Of a stretch of DNA of 64,000 nt, positions 41,828 through 54,411 are shown piece by piece (positions within the stretch are counted from its first letter, which is position 1; every line of letters begins with the position of its first letter). A program made the translations under genes and the position numbers. Source of the stretch: Selaginella moellendorffii (lineage: Eukaryota; Streptophyta; Lycopodiopsida; Selaginellales; Selaginellaceae); NCBI RefSeq assembly GCF_000143415.4, contig NW_003314313.1:771430-835429 (forward strand), given 5' to 3'. The notes below the pieces were generated by a model. It had not been told where the DNA came from, searched no databases, and saw only the letters and a list, made by a program, of their open reading frames with translations.

Positions 41828-43357
41828 TCATCCAACGAGCTCGTGTGTCTTTGGCTGACAACAATTCTGTGTTGGACTTGTCGTCGTCGGCGTCGTCGTC
41901 CAAAGCCCGTGTTCTTGGTTGCTCGAAGATGCCAAGGCGAGAATCTCTTGCATCCGGTTGGGCCAGTCGGCGTTTAGTCTCCTCGCAAAATCTTCGACTT
42001 CCCTGAAGCTCAATCGATCAGGCTCAAGCGAGAAAACGAGAACAAAGTTCTCGAGGGAAGGAAACAGCGATGCTTTTATAATTCTGAAAGCACAGACTGA
42101 GGGATGTAAGTTGATATGAACCTGTCAAGCTCCTCCTTCATGGCGGGATCCAAGTCGTCTTCCTCGTCGGGGTAGCCCAGCTCGTCGGCCTCGGGCAAGT
42201 GATGGCTGTCCTCACACCTTCCAGAGTTCTCGGCCTATACACGCGCAAATCCATTAAAGTCACACAGGCAACCAAACTTGCGACCTTTACTTCGTCATTC
42301 TCCAGGGACGTCGTGCAGCTCCCTTTCGAAGAGGTTTGATCCTTCTTTCTCCTGTTCTTTTTCCTCTTGGCCTTTCCTGATTTCGCTAGCTTATCTGCGA
42401 GCGAGTAGCAAATGGCGAGTATGAAACTATGCTAGTAGAAGCGAGTAAACACGCACATACCTCCTTTGTCATCGCCATCGATGAAGGAAACCAAGTCATC
42501 CACTGACCGCTCGTCCCTTTTGCATTCTTCGATAGAGCCTTCCTAGAGTCAAGAGAGAAAAGAGAATTGTAGCGCAGGTACGAGGATACTTCTCATACCT
42601 TTAAAAGTTTTTTGTCTTGCAACTCTTTTCTCTTCCTTGCATACAGCCGATTGAGCAGCCGTATCCTCATGTCATCCGTGGTGTTTTTCACAGGCTCCAG
42701 CTTCTCTTCCTGAATCAAACGAAAACCATTTGAATCAAAGAAAACGAAAAGTGGAATGAAAAAGAAGAAACAAAAGTGCCATGCCTGTGAGAGATCTATA
42801 ACATTCGCTTCTTACTTCGGTTAGATCGTCTGGCAGCCCAAATGTCTCGCGGATCTCTTTCGGAGTCTTTCCTTCGATCATCCGAGCTAGCGCTCGACTG
42901 GTTAAGTCCACCAGCGGTTTCATGTCCAGGCTATCGGCCGCCGACGTGAGCTCACACAACGTCTTGGTGTCTAGCCGGACGAACTTCTCATCGAAAAACT
43001 TCCTCTCCTAAAAGAGAAAAGGAAGAGCACGAAGATCACGAAACCATGAATCCCAACCAGCGATGTTACCTTATCGGACCGACCTGGGACCTGATGGAAG
43101 CGGCAGTACTCGAGTAGCAACTTAAGCGTGCTGGGATTAACTTGAGCCGGAAGAGCGATTATCACCTTATCCCTGGGGCAGCATCCGTTAAGCAAGACCT
43201 CGCGGTGGACGAGAGGGAAGAGCATGGCCGCCTCCCATTCCACCTCGTGCCGCGAGCCATCCACAGTCTCGAGGCAAATCGGCGCCTTGTCATGCAGTGG
43301 CGATCCCGGCAGTGGCGCGGGGGAGTGGAGACACTTTGCTGCCATCATCACTGACAT
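41828..43357 (-). CDS. SKP1-like protein, ASK20/ASK21 type
   Basis: Seven exons splice in frame: 43070-43357, 42816-43007, 42599-42709, 42461-42542, 42291-42394, 42122-42234 and 41828-42002, giving 354 residues. Residues 1-160 form the SKP1 fold: the POZ-like part (ICLETVDGSRHEVEWEAA, then FPLVHREVLL) and the C-terminal F-box-contact part (SLDMKPLVDLTSRALARMIE, then GKTPKEIRETFGLPDDL). The long extension (RIRLLNRLYARKRKELQ, a basic stretch, DLDPAMKEELDREVEDFARR) is the hallmark of the ASK20/21 subgroup, and length agrees with the Arabidopsis members. The family is linked to SCF ubiquitin ligases, though the role of this long form is unclear. All junctions are GT...AG. Confidence 0.9.
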
Positions 43358-43508
43358 CACGATCTAAGCTACAAGATCCCAGGATCACATTGGAGCCCTA
43401 GAAGAGAGAGAGGAGAGAGAGGGGGAAGGAAATCACACGAAGAACCCTATACCCCGGCTTTGGCGGCGGCTGGAAGTGGAATCTGGGCACTAGGTGAGAC
43501 AACCGATA

Positions 43509-45855
43509 CTACTGGCTGATCAAATCGATGGCGCGGGAAGCGAATTTCCAGCGTCCAGCGGCCCAGCTCTTCGTTCGCCACAACACACAGCGCCTCTGCT
43601 AGACCTAGAAAAGTGATTTTGTGGGTGGAATTTAAAACATCGGCATATGCTATGAATATTCCATCCTTATGGTCTAGAATTACCACTTTTAGATGTAAAA
43701 ATTCCGGTGTCTCACCTCCACGGCTCTTTGCCGAGCATCGGCGAGCCGGCATGGAATTCGCTGGTTCTTCCTCGCGTTCTTTCGATTCTTGGTCGGCTTC
43801 CTAGTCACCTGTGGAGGCGCCTTTTTGTAAACGCTTACTCTGAGCAGTGGTACGTTTCCTGGCCTGTGAGGCCTGTACATCCAAGGCCGAGCTTGCGGAT
43901 TGTATGCCACCCGAGCTTTCTGGAAATCACAGGAGCTTGAGAACGAGAAAAACGAAAGGAGAGCTTGACTTACCTTGTTTTGTCCTTGGATTCTCTTCAA
44001 TTGTTGTAGCAGACGCTCGGTGAGCTCCTCTTTTTCCTTGTCCGGCGATGATGTTGCTAAGGAGGTGAGCTTGAGCTGTGGCTCAAGCTCGACTCGCATC
44101 AACGCCAGAGCTTTCTCACTGAATTCTCGAGGATCCAGGTGCTGGACTCCGGCGTTACGAGTGTCGTCACTGAGCTGTGCTTTCAGCCTGGAAACACTCT
44201 TCACTAAGTAGCTCTTGGAAACATTGAAGCACTCACCTCAAAATCTCCTCGCCAAGCAAGGCGCTCTTGGGGTCCTGGTTGATACGAGGTGCGTTCCTGA
44301 TGCTCCTTGCGCGGTTGGCATATCTCAGTGTGCTGACGGTCTCTTCGTAGTTATGCTCCGAAGGGCCGATGTTTGCAACCATCACTGTCTTGGCGTTTCC
44401 ACCCAGTGAATCTTGCAAAAGCCTCGTCAGCTTTGAGTCTCTATACGGGATATGCGTGCTTTTTCCGTCAGCCAACGCAGATATTACGTTTCCCAAAGCC
44501 ATGAGAGACCAATTTATGTTGGTCAGCTCTCGGAATCTTTTCCCTTTGGCACCGGCTTTGCTCATTCTTTCACTTCCGGCCAGGTCGACCTGAAATACTG
44601 AAGCAAGTTAGAATCGAGAAACAAGAAAAGAAAAAAATACCAGATGAAGTTTTCCAACGCGAACATGAAGGCGTTTCCCTGGATCATTCTCGGCGACGTA
44701 ACTAGCCTCGACAGTCACAGTAAAGATTGAATGCGAACGAGACGAATCTTGGTTCATCAGAGTCGCTCCAACAGATCTGTTTTTCTTTCCTACCTACAAA
44801 AAAAGAAGGAATGCACCTTCAGTGTCAATTACTAGTAGAGAAAAAAACTTACCATTAGTAAATGCAAGATGTCTGATAAGCTGTGCATTCTGCGGCACGT
44901 AAGGTTCTTCACAAAAATTCCAACGTCAGCGCTTTCTATCAGCTCCAGCTTTGTGCTGGCGGCAGAAGAGCCTGGTACCAGCAAATCTCTGATCTCTTCA
45001 TTGTAAATCTCCAGAAATGATGCACGGACGAGAAACCGGGTTGAGCTTTGGTTCCTAGCGATGTAAGAAAAGATATCCTGGAACGCAGAGGGAATTATCC
45101 CCCGGTACTCTGTAAAGAAAAACCGTGAGAAGCTCATATGGACAAGAAGTCATTTCAGTTGATTACCATGTCGTTACCATACCAGGCTGATCGTCAAAGC
45201 CTTCCATTGTGTAAGTCTTCCCAGACGCGGTTTGCCCGTATGCAAGTACGGTACCATTGTAGCCGTGCATCACACTCTCCACAACCGGATGAGCTACCTC
45301 TTGGTAGAGCTGCTCCTGGGAACACTTGGAGTCGCAAACTCGATCAAACTCGAAAACTCTGACCCCAGTGTCGATCGGACCTCGTCGCCCAGGTCCACGC
45401 ACCTGCATGGTTCATCCATCATTGAGCTTTAGCAGAACAACCGGAATAGCGAAGGCAAAAACATGGGTTCTTTTGAGCAGCGGCTAAAATCCCCAAGAAA
45501 CCTTGCGACTCTAGAATGCAGCTAAAATTTCATTCTCCAAAGGCATCTAGAGAACGAAAAGAAGAACTCTAGAATGCAGCTAAGATTTAAGGAATTGCGC
45601 GGCTAAAATCGCCAAGCAACTTTCCGACTCTAAGCACGAGAATGCAGCTAAGATTTCATCTCGAGAAGAAATTTCGCGATTCTAGAGCACGATTAATGCA
45701 ATGCGGGATCGAAATACCTCGATCCTGTGCTGCCGCGTGAAAACCTTGACGCAGCTCCGGCGCCGGGCGACAAGCTCTCTGTGAGACATCGGGCGGCAGC
45801 GCACGACGACCTGGACGCGCTCCCGGCCGCTGGAGGGAGCGTCCGCCGTCGCCAT
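43509..45855 (-). CDS. Kinesin motor protein, kinesin-2 type
   Basis: Exons: 45718-45855, 45183-45402, 44853-45109, 44641-44793, 44237-44589, 43974-44187, 43716-43919 and a last exon whose 3' end is tentative. Motor landmarks: [13 protein letters not shown]-loop [21 protein letters not shown] (switch I), VDLAGSER (switch II), [20 protein letters not shown] and [20 protein letters not shown]. The last block is close to the kinesin-2 neck (I-K-N-K-P-R-I-N-E-D-P-K-D). Kinesin-2 drives anterograde intraflagellar transport; motile sperm would need it. Only about 130 residues follow the motor before a tail resembling kinesin-2 C-termini, so the usual long stalk is missing. Confidence 0.8.
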
Positions 45856-46279
45856 CGCATCCTTGCGCAAACCCTAGCTCCAAGAAAACAAAACCCTAGA
45901 ATCAAAATTCCGTGTCATGTGAAATCTAACGGTCGCGGATCCACGGTCACATGGATGGAGGAACACGCAGCATGGGCCTGGACACCATAACCTCTTGCGG
46001 GAACAAAATATTTGGCCGTCTCTGCGAGCTCTGGCTTTGTTGCCTCTTCGTCAAGGTAATTTTAATCACTGTCTTCCTTGTCCCAAGACAGCACCATGGT
46101 CAGAGCTTATAAAAAGCAAAGAAATCGATTGACACTATCTCTGCAAGCTCTCAGCTCTAAGGTTTTAAATCGCCCTTGTCTTCTTGTCTCAATACAGGCA
46201 CCCAGTTTTTCTAAGGAGTGAGAGAGAAAGAGCTCGACCAAGTGAAGAAAATCCTCCTTTAAGCTTAATCCATGGAAGC
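45856..46279. promoter_or_regulatory. Divergent promoter region between kinesin and PKS-like genes
   Basis: 424 bp separate the two start codons. A TTATAAAAAG element at 46,107 could serve the right-hand gene, and the CAATACAG at 46,191-46,198 may end a 5' UTR intron of that gene. No other motif was identified. Confidence 0.4.
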
Positions 46280-47191
46280 ATGGAGGATATAAAGCTAGCT
46301 CTGGAGCTCCCAGAGCTTGAGGGCAGAAGCGTCATAGAAGAGATGGGTGTGTGCTTGTCAAAGGCATCCACGAGAGCTTCTTCTTCCTCTTGGATTTGTA
46401 GCGATGTCCACTACATGAGCGGGGTTTTCAGCGAGGAGGAATCGTCTCAAGAGAGCGCCGCGCGAGCCTCCACCGATAGCTGCGACTCGTCCATCTCCAG
46501 GCTCAAGCACTTTTGCCTCTGTGGTCCACCTTTGATCTCCAACTCGGTGCTGGAAAATGCGAGCTTGATGGCGCATATGGAGCAGAAATCTCTGCGAGAG
46601 ACGGCGATGATCCGGCTCAAGAAGCTGTCGCTGATGCCAGTGGGAAGAATCGATGACGAAGCTGGCGTCCCGGGGCCGCAGAATTCACCAGTCTCGACCT
46701 GGCAGCATCCGATCATCGTCGATGTGAGTGAAGTGATCGATCCATCGCCGGAGGAGCAACCGATCCAGCTGGTTGCCCAGGAAAATGTACTTGGAGTCTT
46801 TGGCGGCTTCCACTCCTCAAGTCGATTGCTAGATCTCAGCAGCAGCCAGGGATCGTCGCAAGGAGCGTTTGGGTCGCCCCTCTCGGTAGAAATCCCGCTT
46901 CTCGATCCGGCATTCTCTGGCGATTTCGATGACCACGCCTCCGATTCTAGCTCAGATCTCTTCGAGCTGGAAAGCCTGGTGGCAACGTCGACGACGACGA
47001 CTCCGACTCTTACCTCGGCGCGATCTTCGATCGATCCGGACGAAGCCTCGAAGGAAGAGAGATCTACGCAAGAAATGGGAGCTTTGGATGGGCTAGCAGC
47101 AGCGGATGGGCCTAGAACATACCTCATTGTTTACTCCATCTCCGGGAAGCGCGCAAAAGTGTCGTCTTCATCCTCCTGGAAGACTGTGTAG
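46280..47191 (+). CDS. Phytochrome kinase substrate (PKS)-like protein
   Basis: 303 residues from MEDIKLALEL; no ATG lies further upstream in this frame, so this start was chosen. Features resembling PKS proteins are a GSPLSVE segment (residues 208-214) and, about 25 residues later, SDSSSDLFELES (235-250), both characteristic in order and spacing of PKS1/PKS4. The rest is Ser-rich and probably disordered, with an F-C-L-C-G-P block near residue 85. PKS proteins act at the plasma membrane in phototropin and phytochrome signalling. The identification rests on two short motifs; a database search is needed. Confidence 0.5.
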   Translation: MEDIKLALELPELEGRSVIEEMGVCLSKASTRASSSSWICSDVHYMSGVFSEEESSQESAARASTDSCDSSISRLKHFCLCGPPLISNSVLENASLMAHMEQKSLRETAMIRLKKLSLMPVGRIDDEAGVPGPQNSPVSTWQHPIIVDVSEVIDPSPEEQPIQLVAQENVLGVFGGFHSSSRLLDLSSSQGSSQGAFGSPLSVEIPLLDPAFSGDFDDHASDSSSDLFELESLVATSTTTTPTLTSARSSIDPDEASKEERSTQEMGALDGLAAADGPRTYLIVYSISGKRAKVSSSSSWKTV

Positions 47192-47459
47192 CATAGTGAC
47201 AATTACTCGATCCGCCACGTGGCGACAATGTCAAAGGATATTCCCTCGGCATCCAACGGCTAGGGTTTTTCATATTTGTGCCGGGGAAGGAACGAGGGTT
47301 TGTGCTGGATTAGGGCTTTGCGCAGCGGCAAGATCCAGCTCCTCCGGCATGGCGATGGCTGCGCGCGCGTCGCATTGTTCCATTTGACAGGTTGCTTGGA
47401 TTTCTTCTTGGGAATAGTGGGATTTTTTCTCGATTTGGGAGAGGAACAGTGGAATGTAG

Positions 47460-48482
<1,023 letters not shown>

Positions 48483-48767
48483 AGCGGAGTTGCGGAGTTT
48501 TTTAGATGGATCGCCACAGAGAACATCAACCGGTTCCATCGATTTAACGTTACCAACATATCACACAGATTGGAAAGAAAGAAAATTTCTTATTGCTACT
48601 AGCATTTAGTACGTTAAAAAGGATATGCCAAGTGTAAGCTAATTTTTAAGAAGAAAACCCACCCTCAATAGTGGGGATCTTTGTTAGTTATTGTGGGAGG
48701 GAAGACAAGGAGACAGGCAGTAGGAGCTAGGGCAACGAGAAATTTCCCCATTCTCAAGTGGAACGCT

Positions 48768-50443
48768 ATGGCGGATTCTTGCGAGGGCTCGGTGCTGGAA
48801 GAGGATATCGATGACGATTACAATCCCACAGGCGAAGGCGAAGGTGAGATCGATGAAATTTTCGCCGGTTTTCTTTCTTCCTTCCGTAGAGATCGTTGAG
48901 TTGGAGCTCGAGGCCTTCTTAGAATTGGTAGGCGAGGATTGAAAGAGTCTTTTGTAGTGGAATGGAGGCCGTTTTGTGAGGGAAAAAGAGAGAATAGTTA
49001 AAACAATGCCGAGGGCTGTTTGGAATCCGTAAGTTTTTTTGTTTACAGCCTTTGTTCTAAGTTTGCTAGACTACTCAGACCAGCGCACGAACTTGTACAG
49101 GGAATGCGCTCACACTATAATCAGGTAGCCTTGCTTTGTTCTTCTGCTTGTAAATAGCGGCACTGCTTGTGTAGAAACTGAAACTTCAACACAGGCGATT
49201 TCATTGCTTCCGAGGATGTTTCCACCAAAGCGTTTGCGTAAGAAAGGTTTTGTTGTGTATTTCCTAAGAATGCTGCTTAAACTTGGCAGAACCAGTCAGC
49301 CCGAGAGCTCGAGCTGATATTGGACGCCTTCCAAGTCCCAGTAAGATTAGTTTCTTGTCCAGTGTCATGTATTTCTCTCTTTTCTTTGCAGCCGCACCCG
49401 TAGAGCAAGGAAGCACTCAGGGCTCAATGGTGAAGTGGAAGTCTAGCGAAGGAAAAGATAGCCAGGGTGGCCTGCAATACAACGTACCGCAGCCGAGAGG
49501 TGATGGGGATGAAGCGGAGCAAAAGAAGGGCCAAAGATCGATGCTGAGTAGCTTACGAACAATGGAGCAACCTCGACTTTCTCCAAATTACACGTCCATG
49601 CAAACGGAGTTGCTGGAGAAGGTAAAGAAGGACCTCGAGGAGGAAGGCTGCAATTTGATGGAACAGAGGCGAAGGGATGTCATTGAAGAGGTCGAAAGGC
49701 AAATAGATGAGGAGAGGAAGAGGCTGCAAGAGATACAGAACTCGAAGCTTCAAGAAGATCTGGAGCTCGAGTATAAACTTCTCGAGCAGAAGGAGCTGGA
49801 GAGGAAGCGTGCTTGGGAGGAGAGGCTCAAACAGGAAGAAGAGGAGAGCGCAAAGATGGCCAAAGATCTTGCAGAGCGGAGGAAAAAGACAGAGGAGGAT
49901 CTTACAAAGGTGTTGGAGCTGGAGACGAAGAGCTTCGAGCTGGAAAGCTTGCAGCGGCTGAACTCTTTCAGAGCGGCTCTGGAGGACGAAGAGCTAAAGC
50001 TAATCGAATCGGAGAAAACAAAGACTTTGGCTCTCGTCGAGGACAAAGTTCTAGCAGAGGAGGAGCTCGTCGCGAAGGAGATGAAGAAGGACGCTCTTGG
50101 AAGGATGAAGCTACTGGCCCAGGCGCTGGAAACGGCCGTTTACGAAAGGGAACTGGAGGTGGCGAGACAGAGGGCGATGGAGCGGGTGGAATGGGAAAGA
50201 AAGGAGCTCCGGATGAAGATCGAGAGGGAAGTGGACGAGGAAGTGGCCAGTTTCAAGGAAGATCTTGTGAAGGAGAGGAGGGAGCGAATGCTACAGCAGG
50301 TTTGCAGGAGGATTTGCGAAGAACACAGGCTCCATTACGAGGTAATCTCATTCCCGATCGAAGGAAGTTCTAACTCCAAGCAGGCTTTGTCGCGAGGAAA
50401 CTTTGGTGTCCCGGACAAAGCGTTCATGGCTGCGAGGTTCTGA
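48768..50443 (+). CDS. Long coiled-coil protein, possibly CEP164-like
   Basis: The start is MADSCEGSVLEEDIDDDYNP; the L-E-E-D-x-D-x-x-Y-x-P pattern resembles the N-terminus of CEP164, a distal-appendage protein of basal bodies. Small exons follow (around 49,291-49,340: EPVSPRARADIGRLPSPS). A long exon from 49,392 encodes about 320 residues of near-continuous coiled coil, rich in Glu, Lys, Arg and Leu (EEVERQIDEERKRLQEIQNS, ELEYKLLEQKELERKRAWEE). The exons between 48,850 and 49,250 could not be placed with certainty, and a WW domain, diagnostic of CEP164, was not seen clearly. The coiled coil is certain; the family name is a guess. Confidence 0.5.
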
Positions 50444-51253
50444 AAAGTCTCCAAAAGTTTTCCAGCTCCAATAAAGCAGCCATTAGAACGCATGATCGAT
50501 CGAAAGCTGCAAGTAGACGAGCGAGCGAGTAAAACTTCCGTGATCGTGTGCCCAGTAAATTCGTGAAGAACACGAGTTTAACTGTTGGTAAAAGTTCTCG
50601 GCAGTAAACGCCCGAGGAACTAGATAATTTATAAAGGGCGGGCAGTGTGAACGGAGTTAATGGCTGGGAATGAGCTTGGTTTTCCGGGGAGGACGCTAAA
50701 CCCTTATTCCTAGCAGTATTGTTTTTGCGGCCGATAAACTGGGCTAGGTGGGAGAAGGGCTTTGATTTTATTTGTGGAGCGCGACGACGGCGGAGGAGTG
50801 ATTTCTTCGGCGCTGTTGCTCCAGCGCGCGAGCACGACGGCGGCAGCTGCGAATTCCTTCCCGGCGCGCAGGAAATCGCGATGGAGGAGGCGTCTTGACC
50901 TAATTCGAGGTGCGGCATTGTTAGGGTTTTTGGGATTGATGGAGAGCTCCCAGGCAGCAGGCGCTTCCGCGTTTTAGGCCTCCAGGAAGAAGAAGCTCGA
51001 ATGTGGCACACGAGGGAAGTCAAAGCTAGAGCTGCGCGCCACTCAATTCTATTGTGGAGATTTAGGAGAGGTATTAGCATTGGCTTTTCCTTTGGCTCTC
51101 CTCGGACTGATTTTTTCTTCTTTTGGTTTTTTTTTTTTTTTTGACTCCTGATAATTCTTTTTTTTTTTGTTCTTTTCTCAAGCGCAGATAGAAGAATGTG
51201 TGAGCGGGAACGGTGCAGATTACATAGCGAATTTTAGGACAAATGCAATTTAG
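50444..51253. other. Intergenic region, 5' region of the NOT2 gene
   Basis: It holds the end of the coiled-coil gene and the leader of NOT2, including T-rich tracts at 51,128-51,142 and 51,159-51,170. A frame at 50,762-50,977 and one on the other strand have no family match. No gene called. Confidence 0.45.
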
Positions 51254-54207
51254 ATGTTTGAGCAAGAGTCGATCATGTACTATCCGTTTCGCCATGATAC
51301 CAACTTCAAAGAGGTAAGCGACGACTTTGGTCTGTGACCCCCTCGGATTGAGAAGTCTGACTTCTATTTTTTTCGGCTGTCGATGATGTAGTCTTCGCTA
51401 AACAGCTCCGCCTCGACACTGCTTGACTCTGGGACTTCCGGAAGACCATTTGCGTCTTCCTTCTCGGGGCAGTCTTCCACCACGCCCGTTTTCAACCACG
51501 GAGGTAAGCCCTCGTGTATCGTGTGACACTAAAGTGATTGGTGTTGGCGACCAACACTATCAAACAGGATCGATACAGGGGTTTAGCAATGTCCAAGGGA
51601 GCTACAACATGCAAACTCTACCCAGCTCGTTGTCGTCTAGAAACGCAGGTCTCGGTGGTTCCTCGAGTGGAGTACACCAGCCCACCGGAGGACTGCCTAG
51701 CGGACGGTTTGCTTCCAGTAATCTTCCCATCGGACTCTCACAGGTTTGTGGATATCAAAGCCTTCGCAGATGACTTGATGCCATTTTCTTTCTGCAGTTG
51801 TCTCAGAGTAGTCTTCACGGGCATAACTCTATGAGCAATCGTGCCGGACTTAACGTTGTAGGAAACCATCCTCTTAGTAGTGGTATGAATGGAGCTGGCG
51901 TCTCGGGTCCAGGGATGTCACCGAATACAGTGACTTTGGGTAATAGGGGGAGCATGACAGGGTTGGGAGGGGTCCAGATGGGAGGAGGTTCAGGTCCCAG
52001 GGTGCAGGCTTCAGTAGGAAATATGGCAGGAGCTGGAGCAGGGAGCAACCTTAACAGGAGTTTGAGCTCGGGTGGTGGTTTAGGAGTACCTAGTCTAAGT
52101 TCGTCTCGTATGAATTTGGGGCCCATACCAAGTGGTGGCGGCCTCGGTGGAGGAGGACCGGCGTCGGGAAGAGCCATGAGTCCCATGCTTCAGCAGAGCG
52201 TCAACACTACTTACAGCCCCTCAGGCGACTTGCTGGCAATGATTTCTAGAGGTAAGCTCTCTACAAGTTTTCAAGCTTGTGCTTTGCGTTTGTAAAAGGT
52301 TCTATTTCGCAGCGGTACCCCCTCAAGTTGTGTCATTGCTTGGATCCAACTTCTCAACAAATTCGGGGTCGGGTATGCAGGGGCAAATGGCATCCGCAAA
52401 TGGTCAGCTCGGAAATCTGGGCTTGGGAAGTGATGGTAACCAGAATGACGGCGCCGCGTTCGATATCAACGACTTCCCCGTTTTAAGTAACCGGCAGAGT
52501 TCAGGTGGTGGTCTCCAAAATCCTCTAGGTTGGTTGGCTTTGAGGTCCTCTAAGAAAGCGCAAATTTGACTTTGTAAACTGCAGCCGCATTCCGAAAACA
52601 AGGCGTCAACTCGCTTGGCCAACAAAATCAGGAGTTTAGCATACAAAACGAAGATTTCCCCGCCTTACCTGGTTTCAAAGGTTCAGTCCGTCTTCTTCTT
52701 GTCTGATCTGTGAGCTAAAACGAGAGAACTTTTCAGGTGGCAATGGAGACTTGACGTCCGAAATGCATCACAAGGAGCGTCAACATGAGAACTCGATGGG
52801 TTTGATGCCGCCGCAGCATTTCGGGGTACGTTATTTTCCTTTATATCTTATCTTCTCTGGTGAGCCGATTACAATGCGGGAGGGTGTATTGCAGATGGGT
52901 CGATCGGGGGGTTTTCCTTTGGGTGTATCGTTTGTTGCTCGGCAACAGCAGCAGCAACAGCAGCAGCAACAGCAGCAGCCGCAGCAACAGCAACACCAGC
53001 TATCCGGCTCGTCTAGCACCGCCGAGTCAAATCTATCCCATATGCAAGACTCGTATCATTCTTCTCACGGCTTGCCAGCTTCTTATCAGGTACTTTTCTA
53101 GTTGCTTGTGCAAACTTAGGCTCTCCAACTGTCGTCCAGATGCATTCTTCCGGCCAACCGGGTGCAACCGGCTCGCAAATATCACTGGGCCTGCGCTCGG
53201 GAAGCCCGGCTGTGGTTGGAAGTGGTGGATTGGGTTCTTACGACCTGATGCACCAGTATGAGCACCACCAGCAGCCACACTTCCGGCTGGGTGCTCATCC
53301 TCAACAGCTTACAGCAGTCGGGCAGCCATCGAGAGAGCTAGGAATGCGACCATTACAGGACATGGACCGCTTTGGGCTTCTAGGCTTGCTGAGTGTAATA
53401 AGAATGACTGAACCTGACCTCACCACGCTCGCGCTGGGGACTGACTTAACAACTCTAGGACTAAACTTAAACTCGCGGGAGAACCTCTACAAGACTTTTG
53501 CTTCTCCTTGGGCCGAAGGACCAGTGAAAGGCGACCCGGAGTTTACTTTGCCTGCGTGCTACATCCAACAACAAGCTCCCAGACTCCAGGTTTGTGTCTC
53601 TCTCACTCTCTTCTCTCGCTCTCTTTCGTTTAGAGTTTTTCAGTCTTTGCTTTGTACCGTTTCCTACTGCTGTAATGTCTTACTAATGGACGCACGCTGT
53701 GTTTTTTAGCCTGGCAATTTTGGAAGGTTACCGCAAGAGGTCCTGTTTTACATCTTTTACAGGTGAGTTTTACTCGTTACTTTGGTCGTGAAAGCACTCG
53801 TACTGACGCTGTGCTTATCGCAGTATGCCGAAGGATGAGGCCCAGCTCTACGCTGCAAACGAGCTGTAAGTTCTTCGCTTTCTCTTCGGCTTTTCTAAAG
53901 TTTTTCTCGTTCTCAGATCAAACAGAGGGTGGTTTTTTCACAAGGCTCAGCATATGTGGCTCACGAGGGTGCCGAATGTGGAGCCGCTAGTGAAAACCAA
54001 CAATTACGAGCGTGGGTCTTACATCTTTTTTGATCAAAATAACTGGGAAACCACACGAAAGGTAAATCCAGGATCTGGTTTTGCTCGAGTTTTCGATTGA
54101 TCATCCATGTTTTTTGCTTTTGTTCTTCGCAGGAAAACTTTGTCCTTCACTACGATATGTTGGAGAAGGCACCGCAGCTCCCACCGCCGCCACCAGCTCA
54201 ATCGTGA
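51254..54207 (+). CDS. NOT2: CCR4-NOT complex subunit NOT2 (CNOT2 family)
   Basis: At least eleven exons. The N-terminal half is Gly/Ser/Asn-rich, like plant NOT2 (SSLNSSASTLLDSGTSGRP, SIQGFSNVQGSYN, HQPTGGLPSGRFASSNLPIG). Then come FDINDFPVL and NEDFPALPGF, short motifs conserved in plant NOT2. A poly-Gln run lies mid-protein. The C-terminal NOT2/3/5 domain (53,400-54,207) reads LGLNLNSRENLYKTFASPW, LPQEVLFYIFYSMPKDEAQL, GWFFHKAQHMWLTRVP and FFDQNNWE. NOT2 links NOT1 to NOT3 in the cytoplasmic deadenylase and also acts in transcription. The ATG at 51,254 is tentative. Confidence 0.92.
52942..53000 (+). repeat. CAG/CAA trinucleotide repeat in NOT2
   Basis: An imperfect run of CAACAGCAG triplets encodes about 17 Gln with one Pro. 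Interruption by CAA would limit slippage. Confidence 0.8.
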
Positions 54208-54411
54208 TGTTGTTAAAGAAATTTGATCGATCGATCGAGAGCGCGCTCCAGAGCTCTCAGTCTCTCGCTTCTTTTTTTTTTTTTTTTCCTTCTCGCAAAA
54301 AATCTGTGTTGCTGTAAAAGCTAGAATTTTGGATACAAACAAGCCCTAACCATCGATCTATTGCCGGCGAATATCCCGCTCGATTCTCCTCCTCCTAGGT
54401 TGATCGCGGCG
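54208..54411. other. 3' end of NOT2 and spacer
   Basis: A T-run at 54,271-54,287 and no coding signal. The next gene probably begins at or near the ATG at 54,412. Confidence 0.4.

Noticed and set aside
43447-43752. Minus-strand 101-codon frame as a separate gene
   Set aside because: It overlaps the last exons and introns of the kinesin gene, starts inside a splice-donor region and matches no family.
50762-51080. Frames on both strands between the coiled-coil gene and NOT2
   Set aside because: They overlap each other, lack recognisable domains and lie in what is probably the NOT2 leader.
51128-51170. T-rich tracts as a possible poly(A) tail of a retroposon on the minus strand
   Set aside because: No target-site duplication and no retrogene or SINE-like body beside them.
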